From contig NZ_PYGK01000012.1 in NCBI RefSeq assembly GCF_003014595.1, positions 124,001-188,000 on the forward strand: a stretch of 64,000 bases of DNA, written 5' to 3'. Numbering within the stretch: position 1 is the stretch's first letter; every line of letters begins with the position of its first letter. The position numbers and the translations under genes were made by a program. Positions 7,047 to 15,810 of this stretch are shown piece after piece. The notes beneath the pieces are model-generated. The model did no database searches. It was given only the letters and a program-made list of their open reading frames with translations, and was not told where the DNA came from. The stretch is from Chitinophaga ginsengisoli. Lineage in GTDB: Bacteria > Bacteroidota > Bacteroidia > Chitinophagales > Chitinophagaceae.

Positions 7047-8771
7047 CTAATTAATATAGTGAATAAGAGGTTTGAAATTTTGTACATCCAGGTGCCAGAG
7101 CCCGTCCTTCTCTGCAAATCCCAGGCTGGGGTAATGTTCCCTCACCAGATCATTCTTAGCAGTCGCAATGTATTCACCCACAAGCCGACGGAAACCATTA
7201 TTTTTTGCCAGTGCGATACAATAGTTCACCACAGCGTTTTCCACACCTCTTTTAAGCACCCGGCAACTCATCACCCAGGTATCGATAAACAAACTTTCGT
7301 CACTAAGACGCTTCAGAATAAGCACCGATATAAGACCATAGTCACCAAATTTATCCTTCAATTTAACCGAACAGGTAAAATAGTTGGAACTATCAGCTGC
7401 CATATCTCTGATCTCCACCTCGGAATACCTGACAGTTCTCAGGTTAAACTGGTTAGACCGTTGTGTAAGCTGCGCTATCCTGGGAATATCGATGGGATTA
7501 AAAGGTTCAATTACAATTTCCATTTGCAGACTTTTTAAATAGTCCTCAATGTTGGTTACAGTAAATTGAAGTTGCTGCCTTTGGGCTTCCTCCTGATATT
7601 GTTTAGTACGATCTTTATCTCCCGCTGAAAACGATGCTGTTTCGAAAAGATGCAATGATTTCAGGTAATCCAGGTATAAGGCCGGATCTTCCGGTAGTTC
7701 CGGTACACACACCGCCGGCAGGTTCTGGCGAATGATCGATCTTTCTGCCGGGTTGTCATCAAGGAATACCATGGAATCAAAGCCAATATTTAATATTTGC
7801 TGAATAGCCCTGATATTGTCAGCTTTGTTCTCCCAATTGGCAATGAAAACAGCAATATCATCCAGTTTCAGCACCATTTCAGGATGCTTTTCAAATGGCT
7901 CCTTCGCAACGGATTCCGTATTCTTGGAACAAACAGCCACAATAATGCCTCGTTCTTTCAGCTGTTTGATCCATTTCTGTAGTTCTGTATAAGATTTTCC
8001 AATCCCCAGTGATCCGATCTGTATTCCCTGTAAACCATCATCTCCGATAATTCCACCCCACATCGTGTTGTCAAGGTCAACGATCACACATTTTTTGATG
8101 GCCCCTAAGAATGCACCAATAAAAGCTACCAGCTTTTCAGAAATAGCTGCGTGAAAGTCCAGGGAATAATGGAGGTCAGCATTTACATATTGGCTCCAGT
8201 CCCTGATATGGCGGGTACCATAATATTGTATCAACCCGTTCAGGTCAAATAAATACAGATTATCAAATGTCCTTGCCAGTTGCAGCAATCCGGCATTCAG
8301 ATCATAGACATTACTTGTAAATGATTGGTCTACCTTGGCATAGAAATTCCCAAAAACCTCATCATTGAGAATTTCCAGATTGTTAATGATAATTTTTGTC
8401 TTTATGCGGCTGTTTAAGACATTGATCAGATTCGTCAGATCAGTGATATAGTCACGGCAAAAAGTCGCTTTCTGTTCTGCTGACAGCGCGTAAAATTTGC
8501 TTTGTAATTTCAATGAAGAAATCGTGATAAAAACAAAATCAGCGTTAAAATTATATAACCCGGAATTTAAATCGTATATCTCAGATTCAATCTGATCGTA
8601 TTCAGCATTGTATATTTCAAATTCAACTGAATGCTTCAAACCTGAGTACTCAATTGACTTTGCCAGAAACTGTGTTGTATAGTTTCCGAGAATAGCAATT
8701 TTGGCCTTTTTGAAATTATTCTTTTGAATGCCTTTCGCTTGACTTTTTAAGGTTTGAAAGTCTATTAACAT
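7047..8771 (-). CDS. FkbH-like protein (HAD-IIIC, probable glyceryl-ACP forming)
   Basis: The 574-residue protein has three parts: an N-terminal SGNH-like region (about 20-210), a HAD-IIIC domain with VDLDNTMWGG (Asp232 and Asp234) and FLDDNPAER, and a C-terminal acetyltransferase-like domain (about 400-574). FkbH proteins take 1,3-bisphosphoglycerate, remove phosphate and load the glyceryl unit onto an ACP in polyketide and glycan pathways. The ACP gene follows directly, supporting this reaction here. It is the first gene of a six-gene minus-strand operon, and no ketosynthase is present. The family is secure; the final product is unknown. Confidence 0.88.
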   Translation of the reverse strand: MLIDFQTLKSQAKGIQKNNFKKAKIAILGNYTTQFLAKSIEYSGLKHSVEFEIYNAEYDQIESEIYDLNSGLYNFNADFVFITISSLKLQSKFYALSAEQKATFCRDYITDLTNLINVLNSRIKTKIIINNLEILNDEVFGNFYAKVDQSFTSNVYDLNAGLLQLARTFDNLYLFDLNGLIQYYGTRHIRDWSQYVNADLHYSLDFHAAISEKLVAFIGAFLGAIKKCVIVDLDNTMWGGIIGDDGLQGIQIGSLGIGKSYTELQKWIKQLKERGIIVAVCSKNTESVAKEPFEKHPEMVLKLDDIAVFIANWENKADNIRAIQQILNIGFDSMVFLDDNPAERSIIRQNLPAVCVPELPEDPALYLDYLKSLHLFETASFSAGDKDRTKQYQEEAQRQQLQFTVTNIEDYLKSLQMEIVIEPFNPIDIPRIAQLTQRSNQFNLRTVRYSEVEIRDMAADSSNYFTCSVKLKDKFGDYGLISVLILKRLSDESLFIDTWVMSCRVLKRGVENAVVNYCIALAKNNGFRRLVGEYIATAKNDLVREHYPSLGFAEKDGLWHLDVQNFKPLIHYIN

Positions 8772-9010
8772 TATTACTTAAAGTTAAAATGTATTTTAGT
8801 TAACAAGAATAACTAAGTGCCTGCTGCACATCGGCGCAAGGTAGTAAAAAATCGTTAATTAGTTTACAAATAGCGGTTTTTGATTCCCGGGAAATAGTCA
8901 TGTAAAAGTCGCGACTACCTTGAATATCGGAACATTCCTAAGGCAGGCTCACTTGTATGAAAAATGAAAATAGGAGCGCTTTGAGAGAACACACACGTCC
9001 TGAAAAAACA

Positions 9011-9033
9011 AAACCTGCACAGTGTGCAGGTTT
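9011..9033 (-). terminator. Intrinsic terminator for tRNA-Lys
   Basis: The perfect 10-bp stem AAACCTGCAC / GTGCAGGTTT with a 3-base loop lies 20 bases beyond the tRNA 3' end. On the minus strand it is followed by a T-rich tail. Confidence 0.85.
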
Positions 9034-9053
9034 CAATTTGTTTAATCTTTCTG

Positions 9054-9126
9054 TGATCCCGCTGGGACTCGAACCCAGGACCCATACATTAAAAGTGTAT
9101 TGCTCTACCAACTGAGCTACGGAATC
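9054..9126 (-). tRNA. tRNA-Lys (anticodon TTT)
   Basis: The 73-base minus-strand sequence folds as a full cloverleaf: acceptor stem GATTCCG with CGGGATC (one G-T pair), D arm GCTC/GAGC, and an anticodon stem ATACA/TGTAT around CTTTTAA with anticodon TTT. A T arm CTGGG-TTCGAGT-CCCAG and discriminator A complete it. The CCA end is not encoded. A terminator follows at 9011-9033. Confidence 0.97.
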
Positions 9127-9199
9127 ATTCCCTTTTTGTGATTGGGAGTGCAAAGATAGGAATTATATATTCCCTTCCAAATATTTCTTAGAAAAATTT

Positions 9200-11623
9200 T
9201 CAACCCTTACTAAACCGCACCTTAAACTTCACTGCCGGGTCTGTACTTTCCTTCGGATCAAACACATGCAGCAAATAGTATTTTCCCTGTACCCAATCCT
9301 GTACCGCGTTGTCATAAAACGGGCTACCCGGATTACCGCTTTGTCCACCCGGATAGATGCCGTATGCCTCTGTCTTCTCACTCAGCTGCACCACCATTTT
9401 CCAGGAAGGTCCATGCACTTGTTTGGTCGCATTTACAATATGGCGACCTCCTCCGGTATGCAGGTTCATAGCGCTGAACGGAATAATGGACCGCGTCAGG
9501 TGGCGGATATTCGTACCACGGAAACGGCCAAACTCTAATTTATGCTCCTTGTCCAATGCCTTGGCGCTGTCTGCCGCAAAAGCGAAAGCAGTCAATATAG
9601 TCTGAGAAAGTGTTTCCTTTTCCGGCGTATGAATATTGTCGATGAATTTCATGGAAGAATCACGGATGAGCCAGAGCAGGGTGGTCTTTTCCCATGGCTG
9701 TTGCAACGGCGTCTTCTCACGGACGATATCATCATCCCAGATGGCAGATTGCAGCTTATCCCAGAAAATGTTGAAGATAGTAGCTGCTTTACTATCCGCA
9801 CTACTCTGCAGGTTCCATTTATCCAGCAGCTCCCAGTAAGTACGCTGATCGGCGGTGAGCAGAGAAACAGGCAGATGTTTTCTGATCATCGGCAGGGCCG
9901 CACGGGCAAAAGGGTTCAGCACATCATTCTGCAGGTCCATCATTTGCTGTACAGTGATCTGGCTATCTGCTGCCAGCACTTCGTTGATGCGTTTCCCCCT
10001 GAAGAGATCAAAATCAGCCACATAGCGGTAAGGATAGGTACTATCAGTCGGATGCTGGTTGGCAGAACTCACAAACCCGCGTGCCGGGTTGAGTATATGC
10101 GGATTCTCTTCCTGCGGCACATATCCCTGCCATGCAAAGGTGCTGTCACTCCCCGGCATAATCCATTTACCCTGGTCCTTAAAACGCAAAGGGAATTGTC
10201 CGTTATGCCAGAGCGCTATTTCGCCCGTTTTAGCGGCGAATGCGAAGTTCTGGGCAGGACAGGTGTAATATTTTAAAGCGGCTAAATAATCCTTGTAATT
10301 ATGGGCTTTATTCAGCTCCAGGAATGTCCTGATCTCAGCTGAAGGGTCCAGTGCTTTCCAGCGCATTGCGAGGAACTGGTGATTGGTGGTTGTATCGGGG
10401 AATACATTGTCGTATACCACAGGTCCCCATACCGTATAGGCTACCGTATCATAATACGGCGGCTCCCCTTTCACATTGATCTTCTCTATATGCAGGTCTG
10501 CATTACGGTACGCGCCGTTAAACAGGTACTGTTGTTTACCATTACGGAACTGCATCAGGTAAAAGTCTTTCACATCCTCTGCGCCATTGGTCACTCCCCA
10601 GGCGATATGATCATTGAAGCCAATGATAACACCCGGAGCGCCAGGTAGTGAAGCGCCGTAAACATTCATCTCAGGTGTATGGATCTGTACTTCATACCAG
10701 AGCGAAGGCAGGCTCAGACCCAGGTGAGGATCATTCGCAAGGATAGGCGCACCGGAACGTGTTTTAGACCCGGCTACCGCCCAGTTATTACTACCATTGT
10801 CAGGATCAGGTTTATCCTCCTTGAAATGCAGCATTACACCGGCTGCTTTCAGGATACTGTCTGCCGGTGTAATTACTTTTACGCTGGGCGCTGGATATGG
10901 TGTTCCCCGGGGAATGATAGGATCAATACTATCTCCGAAATCAGGGTACATTTTAGCAAAGTCTTCTTTGCTGAAAAGCTGACGTGCATTGGTATAAACG
11001 AGATCATTAGCCCCTCCTGCCAGATCCGCTGCCATCATCTTCAGCAACAGGGCAGAGTTTAAAGGCGTCCATTTCTCGGGCGTATAGTTCAGCAGTTTAT
11101 ATTCAAGTGGGAGTGTTGCTTTAGTGAGTGTACTGATATAAGCATTGATACCATCAGAATAAGCATTGATAGCGGGTCCGGCTACCGGGTCATCCTCCAT
11201 TGCTTTCAGCGCCTGCTCAGCGCCATATAACATACCCAGCCGGCGCTGCTGGCGGTCATAGTTGAGCATTTTATTTCCCAGGATCTCTGACAGACGGCCG
11301 GCGGCAGCAAACGACTGCAGCTCCATCTGCCACAAACGGTCACGGGCATGCATATATCCTTCTACGTAGTAAGCATCTGTACTATTTTCTGCAAAGATGT
11401 GAGGCACCATTCTATCGTCCAGCCAAACCTCTACCTTCCCTTTCAACCCGGGAACATGCAGGTCTTCATTATAGTCTTTGCTGATAGATGTAGCGTTCTG
11501 CCAGAAACCCTCCTGCGGACTTAACAACCTTCCCAACGGTGGTAATGAGCCCCAGGAACGATCCAGACATACTATCAAAGCAATGGTTATCACCGCGCTA
11601 ACGGTAAAGGGAACAAATCTCAT
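9200..11623 (-). CDS. Penicillin acylase family protein (N-terminal nucleophile hydrolase)
   Basis: The 807-residue protein has an N-terminal hydrophobic segment (residues 5-20) that could be a signal or anchor. The precursor cleavage site and catalytic serine appear as DNGSNNWAV, with Ser278 the expected first residue of the beta chain. VWGPVVYD and NQHPTDSTYPY are further family-like segments. These periplasmic enzymes cleave amide bonds in beta-lactams, N-acyl homoserine lactones or similar acyl amides; the substrate here cannot be told. It stands alone, followed downstream by the tRNA-Lys gene. Confidence 0.92.
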   Translation of the reverse strand: MRFVPFTVSAVITIALIVCLDRSWGSLPPLGRLLSPQEGFWQNATSISKDYNEDLHVPGLKGKVEVWLDDRMVPHIFAENSTDAYYVEGYMHARDRLWQMELQSFAAAGRLSEILGNKMLNYDRQQRRLGMLYGAEQALKAMEDDPVAGPAINAYSDGINAYISTLTKATLPLEYKLLNYTPEKWTPLNSALLLKMMAADLAGGANDLVYTNARQLFSKEDFAKMYPDFGDSIDPIIPRGTPYPAPSVKVITPADSILKAAGVMLHFKEDKPDPDNGSNNWAVAGSKTRSGAPILANDPHLGLSLPSLWYEVQIHTPEMNVYGASLPGAPGVIIGFNDHIAWGVTNGAEDVKDFYLMQFRNGKQQYLFNGAYRNADLHIEKINVKGEPPYYDTVAYTVWGPVVYDNVFPDTTTNHQFLAMRWKALDPSAEIRTFLELNKAHNYKDYLAALKYYTCPAQNFAFAAKTGEIALWHNGQFPLRFKDQGKWIMPGSDSTFAWQGYVPQEENPHILNPARGFVSSANQHPTDSTYPYRYVADFDLFRGKRINEVLAADSQITVQQMMDLQNDVLNPFARAALPMIRKHLPVSLLTADQRTYWELLDKWNLQSSADSKAATIFNIFWDKLQSAIWDDDIVREKTPLQQPWEKTTLLWLIRDSSMKFIDNIHTPEKETLSQTILTAFAFAADSAKALDKEHKLEFGRFRGTNIRHLTRSIIPFSAMNLHTGGGRHIVNATKQVHGPSWKMVVQLSEKTEAYGIYPGGQSGNPGSPFYDNAVQDWVQGKYYLLHVFDPKESTDPAVKFKVRFSKG

Positions 11624-11674
11624 ACGTGCTAGGTTATCTGCTAATATACGTAAAATATAGCGGCGATATTGCCA

Positions 11675-12784
11675 CTACTGCACCAATGCATTTATCAACC
11701 GGTCCACTTCCTCCATCGTATTGAAACTATGCAATACGATTCTCAAACGTTCTTTCCCCTTTGGCACCGTAGGATGTAGGATAGGCCTTACATCCAGGCC
11801 GGCCGATTGCAAACTGGAAGCGAGGTCGCGCGTCGTCTGATTACCCGGTGTCAATATTACCTGGATAGGTGTCTCACTGTACAATGTACTCAGACTGGCC
11901 ACTCCTTTCCTGAAGTGATTTATTAGCACTGCCAGGTGCTCACGGGCGGTATGCATATACGGGAACAGCTCATAACTGGCCACAATAGCCGCAATGGCTG
12001 TCGGTGGCAATGCCGTGGTATAAATGAATGATCTGGAAAAATTAATAAGGAAATCCCGCAGGTGTGGACTCCCCAATACAACAGCTCCATGACAACCCAC
12101 TGCCTTACCAAAAGTATGCACACGCGCAAAACATGCATGCTGCAATTGCAGGTGCTGCACCAGTCCCTCTCCCTTCTCCCCTACTACACCGGTGGCATGC
12201 GCTTCATCCACAATCAGATGGACGCCGTACTGTTCACACATAGCCGCAATCTCCTTTAACGGCGCCATATCACCATCCATAGAGTAGACAGATTCGACCG
12301 CTACGAATACATCGCCTGTAGCATGCTGCAGCTTCTTCTCCAGGTCATCCAGGCTATTATGCAAAAATGAAAACGCCTGTGCCTTCGACAAACGAATACC
12401 GTCCCTGATAGAGGCATGGATCAGCTGATCATAAATGATGGTATCTCCCTTCTGTGGTACAGCAGAAAACAAACCCAGATTCGCATCATAACCGGAATTA
12501 TAGATCAGGCCCGCCCCACTCTGATGAAAAGTAGCCAGCATACTTTCCGCTTCCTCTATCCAGCTATAATTCCCCGCCAGTAAACGGGATCCTGTACTAC
12601 CATGCATATACGGCCTTGCCTGCAATAAAGTATGTACACCTTCCTGCATCGCGGCACTGTTCGCCAGCCCCAGGTAATCATTGGAACAGAAGTCCACAGC
12701 CCCTGGCTTCGGGAGCCTCAGCTGCCGGAATGCATGCTGCTCCTGGCGCTGCGCCAATTGCTTTAAAAGAAAATCTTCTTTCAT
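11675..12784 (-). CDS. bioF: 8-amino-7-oxononanoate synthase-like enzyme (alpha-oxoamine synthase)
   Basis: The 369-residue PLP enzyme has FCSNDYLGL, HGSTGSRLLAGN, VDEAHATGVVG (Asp193) and the PLP lysine Lys227 in HTFGKAVGCHG. These are the marks of BioF/Kbl enzymes, which condense an amino acid with an acyl-CoA or acyl-ACP. The length suits BioF. No other biotin gene is adjacent, so the exact substrate is inferred. It is divergent from miaE with only 26 bases between the start codons. Confidence 0.82.
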   Translation of the reverse strand: MKEDFLLKQLAQRQEQHAFRQLRLPKPGAVDFCSNDYLGLANSAAMQEGVHTLLQARPYMHGSTGSRLLAGNYSWIEEAESMLATFHQSGAGLIYNSGYDANLGLFSAVPQKGDTIIYDQLIHASIRDGIRLSKAQAFSFLHNSLDDLEKKLQHATGDVFVAVESVYSMDGDMAPLKEIAAMCEQYGVHLIVDEAHATGVVGEKGEGLVQHLQLQHACFARVHTFGKAVGCHGAVVLGSPHLRDFLINFSRSFIYTTALPPTAIAAIVASYELFPYMHTAREHLAVLINHFRKGVASLSTLYSETPIQVILTPGNQTTRDLASSLQSAGLDVRPILHPTVPKGKERLRIVLHSFNTMEEVDRLINALVQ

Positions 12785-12788
12785 CTCC

Positions 12789-12806
12789 CAAAGCTAAGTA
12801 ACTTTG
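12789..12806. promoter_or_regulatory. Overlapping divergent -7 boxes between bioF-like gene and miaE
   Basis: TAACTTTG (12799-12806, plus) and TAGCTTTG (12796-12789, minus) are both exact TAnnTTTG boxes, arranged back to back inside an 18-base palindrome-like stretch. Each box ends 4 bases before its ATG, so both mRNAs would start at or very near the start codon. Confidence 0.6.
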
Positions 12807-12810
12807 CCCT

Positions 12811-13407
12811 ATGAGTAAAGTTTCCATTCTGGGTCTGCATCTTCCTACTGATCCCCGCTGGGTAAACCTGGCAGCTATTTCCCTGGAAGAAGTCCTGACA
12901 GACCATGCCTTCTGCGAACAAAAAGCCGCGACATCCTGCATATCACTGATACAGCGCTATCCCGAAAAGGACAGGCTGGTACAGGAATTAGCGCCTATTG
13001 TAACAGAAGAATGGGGACACTTCCGCCAGGTGCTGGCAGAAATGCGCAAACGCGGTTATACATTGGGAAGACAACGGAAAGATACCTATGTCAATGCCCT
13101 GATGACACATCAGAATAAAGGAGGCGATCCACAATCCGTACTACTGGACAGACTGCTCATCTTTGCGCTCATCGAAGCCCGTAGCTGCGAGCGTTTCCGT
13201 TTACTGAGCGAAGGACTGGAAGACGAATACCTGCGCGAATTCTATCGTAAATTCATGATTTCTGAAGCGGGCCACTACCGCCTGTTTATAGACCTGGCCA
13301 ATGAGTACCTGCCGGAAGACCAGGTAAAGACACGCTGGCAGGAATGGCTGACCATAGAAGCAGACATCATCAACAACCTGGAAGTACGGGGCGACCGCAT
13401 GCACTAA
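12811..13407 (+). CDS. miaE: tRNA-(ms2io6A)-hydroxylase
   Basis: The 198-residue protein matches MiaE, a non-haem di-iron monooxygenase that hydroxylates the isopentenyl group of ms2i6A at position 37 of tRNA. LHLPTDPRWVNLAA starts the helical bundle, and acidic and histidine residues that can bind iron occur in SLEEVLTDHAFCEQKAA, EEWGHFRQVL, EARSCERF and SEAGHYRLF. MiaB, which makes the substrate, is at 44238 in the same window. The 3' end overlaps the convergent patatin gene by 4 bases. Confidence 0.93.
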   Translation: MSKVSILGLHLPTDPRWVNLAAISLEEVLTDHAFCEQKAATSCISLIQRYPEKDRLVQELAPIVTEEWGHFRQVLAEMRKRGYTLGRQRKDTYVNALMTHQNKGGDPQSVLLDRLLIFALIEARSCERFRLLSEGLEDEYLREFYRKFMISEAGHYRLFIDLANEYLPEDQVKTRWQEWLTIEADIINNLEVRGDRMH

Positions 13408-15644
13408 AAATTGAAGCCGATGTTTACATACATCCGTAAACGTCCATCCTGATCACAATACATCAGGGACGCTTCTATAGGGCCGAGGAAAGAAGAATAG
13501 CCACCCGTCACGCCATAACCACTCATATATTTGTATTTCGCGGAAACATCTCCCAGGAAATCGTACAACGCCACACCCGCACGGGGAATAGCATAAGTAT
13601 TACGCATCAGCTCATACTGGTAAGACAACTGGAAGGTGGCCGCGCTGGATGTCGTGATCTCCCCTTCCCTGATGCCTACGATAGGCAGCTGATTGCGGAT
13701 CACATTGTTCAACCCTCCCAGTAAGAATGCATTGATGGGACCCTGCCGGTGATTAAAGTTAGCACCGCCCCCCAGCTGTACCTGTAAGGTACCATTACGG
13801 TTGAAAGGAATATTGTACTTCATCTGCATGATCGCCCGCTGGTAATCATTGAAGCTATAGTTGTAATCTCCCGGTGATACTTCCACACCATTTTTATACA
13901 AACGATACCCTTCCTGCTGACGGTATACCCAGCCTGATTCAAGCTGCAGATCCACCCCTCGGCGGGGAAAGATCTTCCGGTCCAGAGAGTTGATGCCGAA
14001 GTATAAATAACTGTTCATCTGGTTCCCATTTCCCTTCAGGACTTCTTCAGATTCATACCGGGGACTGATATTCAATAATTCGTACCGGTTGCCAACACCC
14101 ACAGCCATCATGCGGTTCAGTGTATACTGGAAATGGATATCGCCATTCAGGTATTTCAGGTGATATTCCATCTGCCGCTTGAAATCTTTGTATAAGGTGA
14201 GCGCATTATCTTCAAAATAGGCGCCCAACCCGAATCCGAAATTCCTTTTGGGCCCCAGGTATTTGAAGTACTCTGCCAATATCCTTGGGTTCTCACCTAT
14301 CGCCAGGCTCACAAAGGCACGGGAGTTCGGTACAATGAAGTTGCGCTGCGTAATGTTCACAATAGCACTGGCATTCGTGAAACTATTGTATTGCAGAGCG
14401 AATTTTACATACGTCAGTGGATTCTCCTCCACAGAAATATCCATTTCACTTTTACCATCCCCTTTAGGCTCCAGCTGGTAGGTGATCATTTTATAAAAGC
14501 GTGTACCAAATACATTCAGCACTGCTTCTTTGATATCGTTGGGCGTATAACACCCATCTTTTACCAACCCCAATCTTCCGAGGAAAAAGCCTACATCAGA
14601 ATGCAACAGTCCTGTTACTTTGATGTCTACCAATTCTATGTCGGGTGTAAAGGGCAAACGGTTCTTATGAAAGGGTGTTTCCGGTGGATATAATGCATTC
14701 AGGGAATCGGCCATCCTTTTGAATACCGGATACATTTCCGCTCCTTTTTCTTTTCCGAGCTCAAGCAACGAATCCACACTACCAAAGCTGGCAGCACTAT
14801 AATTGTCCAGGTGATGCTGGATGTAAATATCCGTTACCTTCTTGGCCTGTTTAAAATCGTCAGCATCCTTATAAAAGCCCAGCTGGTAAATAATATCCAG
14901 TGGTGTGACCAGTTGGTCTGCTTTTCTCAATCCGCCGCTTACATTGGAGCCGATCACAAGGTCTGCTCCCATTTCTTTTGCCGTGATCACAGGAAAGTTA
15001 CGCACCACACCACCATCCACCAGCTTTTTATCGCCGATCTTTATAGCCGTAAATACAGAAGGAATGGCCATACTCGCACGGATAGCAGTCACGATATCGC
15101 CGGTATCCAGGGTAACGATATCACCGGTAGTAACGTCGGTTGCAATACATTTAAAGGGGATGTTAAACTTTGAGAAATCTTTCTCACCATTTACCGGCCA
15201 GCATAAACGCGCCAGTTCAAGCCATAATTGTTCGCCGGCAATTACGCCGGACGCCAGTTTAGGCTTCCCGTATTCAAAAGGTATTTCTATCAGGTATTTG
15301 TTGTATTCTCTTTTTTCTTCGTAGGAGATATCCGTCAGTACTGGCTGATTGGAGAACAGGTTGTCCCAGTCCATCTCATGCGCCATTTTTTCTATTGCAT
15401 CTCCGGAATATCCCATGGCATAGAGCGCACCGATGATGCTCCCCATGCTGGTACCAGTAACATAGTCCACTTTGAGACCAGCACTGTCAATTGCCTGGAG
15501 AATACCTATGTGCGCCAGACCTTTAGCACCACCACCACTCAGGGTAAGGCCGATTTTGGGCCTTTTTCCTCCCTCCTGCGCAAAAACTACTGCGGGTAAA
15601 AGGAGTATTATGATGAAATAAACTAAAGCCTGGCGTTTACGCAT
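13404..15644 (-). CDS. Patatin-like phospholipase with POTRA and Omp85-type barrel
   Basis: The 746-residue protein starts with a signal peptide (MRKRQALVYFIIILLLPAVVFAQ). The patatin domain follows with the oxyanion loop SGGGAKG (36-42), catalytic Ser66 in GTSMGS and Asp210 in DGG. A POTRA-like region (about 340-420) precedes a beta-strand-rich C-terminus ending in Phe, as in outer-membrane barrels. Similar proteins include PlpD-type secreted phospholipases. An in-frame ATG 36 bases upstream exists, but the later one starts the signal peptide properly. Confidence 0.9.
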   Translation of the reverse strand: MRKRQALVYFIIILLLPAVVFAQEGGKRPKIGLTLSGGGAKGLAHIGILQAIDSAGLKVDYVTGTSMGSIIGALYAMGYSGDAIEKMAHEMDWDNLFSNQPVLTDISYEEKREYNKYLIEIPFEYGKPKLASGVIAGEQLWLELARLCWPVNGEKDFSKFNIPFKCIATDVTTGDIVTLDTGDIVTAIRASMAIPSVFTAIKIGDKKLVDGGVVRNFPVITAKEMGADLVIGSNVSGGLRKADQLVTPLDIIYQLGFYKDADDFKQAKKVTDIYIQHHLDNYSAASFGSVDSLLELGKEKGAEMYPVFKRMADSLNALYPPETPFHKNRLPFTPDIELVDIKVTGLLHSDVGFFLGRLGLVKDGCYTPNDIKEAVLNVFGTRFYKMITYQLEPKGDGKSEMDISVEENPLTYVKFALQYNSFTNASAIVNITQRNFIVPNSRAFVSLAIGENPRILAEYFKYLGPKRNFGFGLGAYFEDNALTLYKDFKRQMEYHLKYLNGDIHFQYTLNRMMAVGVGNRYELLNISPRYESEEVLKGNGNQMNSYLYFGINSLDRKIFPRRGVDLQLESGWVYRQQEGYRLYKNGVEVSPGDYNYSFNDYQRAIMQMKYNIPFNRNGTLQVQLGGGANFNHRQGPINAFLLGGLNNVIRNQLPIVGIREGEITTSSAATFQLSYQYELMRNTYAIPRAGVALYDFLGDVSAKYKYMSGYGVTGGYSSFLGPIEASLMYCDQDGRLRMYVNIGFNF

Positions 15645-15743
15645 ATTTGATCTTGTGTGGTGCAATTCCTGAAGTCCCAATAAAGTTAATAGAAATACTT
15701 CTAATATCAGACGCGTTATTCCGCCTTTTCCCCCATAGAAATA

Positions 15744-15765
15744 TGTAAATTCTATAACATTTACA
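15744..15765. promoter_or_regulatory. Inverted repeat upstream of the MFS gene
   Basis: TGTAAAT (15744-15750) and ATTTACA (15759-15765) form perfect 7-base arms around an 8-base spacer, centred about 56 bases before the MFS start codon. It could be an operator for a dimeric regulator; none is identified. Confidence 0.35.
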
Positions 15766-15810
15766 ACAATTTTCCTATATTATACATTCGTATTAACCAT
15801 GTAACCACGT

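Noticed and set aside
8938-9153. 71-residue minus-strand reading frame with VAQLVEQ and GSSPSGITE
   Set aside because: It is the translation of the tRNA-Lys gene and its terminator; such peptides are a known artefact over tRNA genes.
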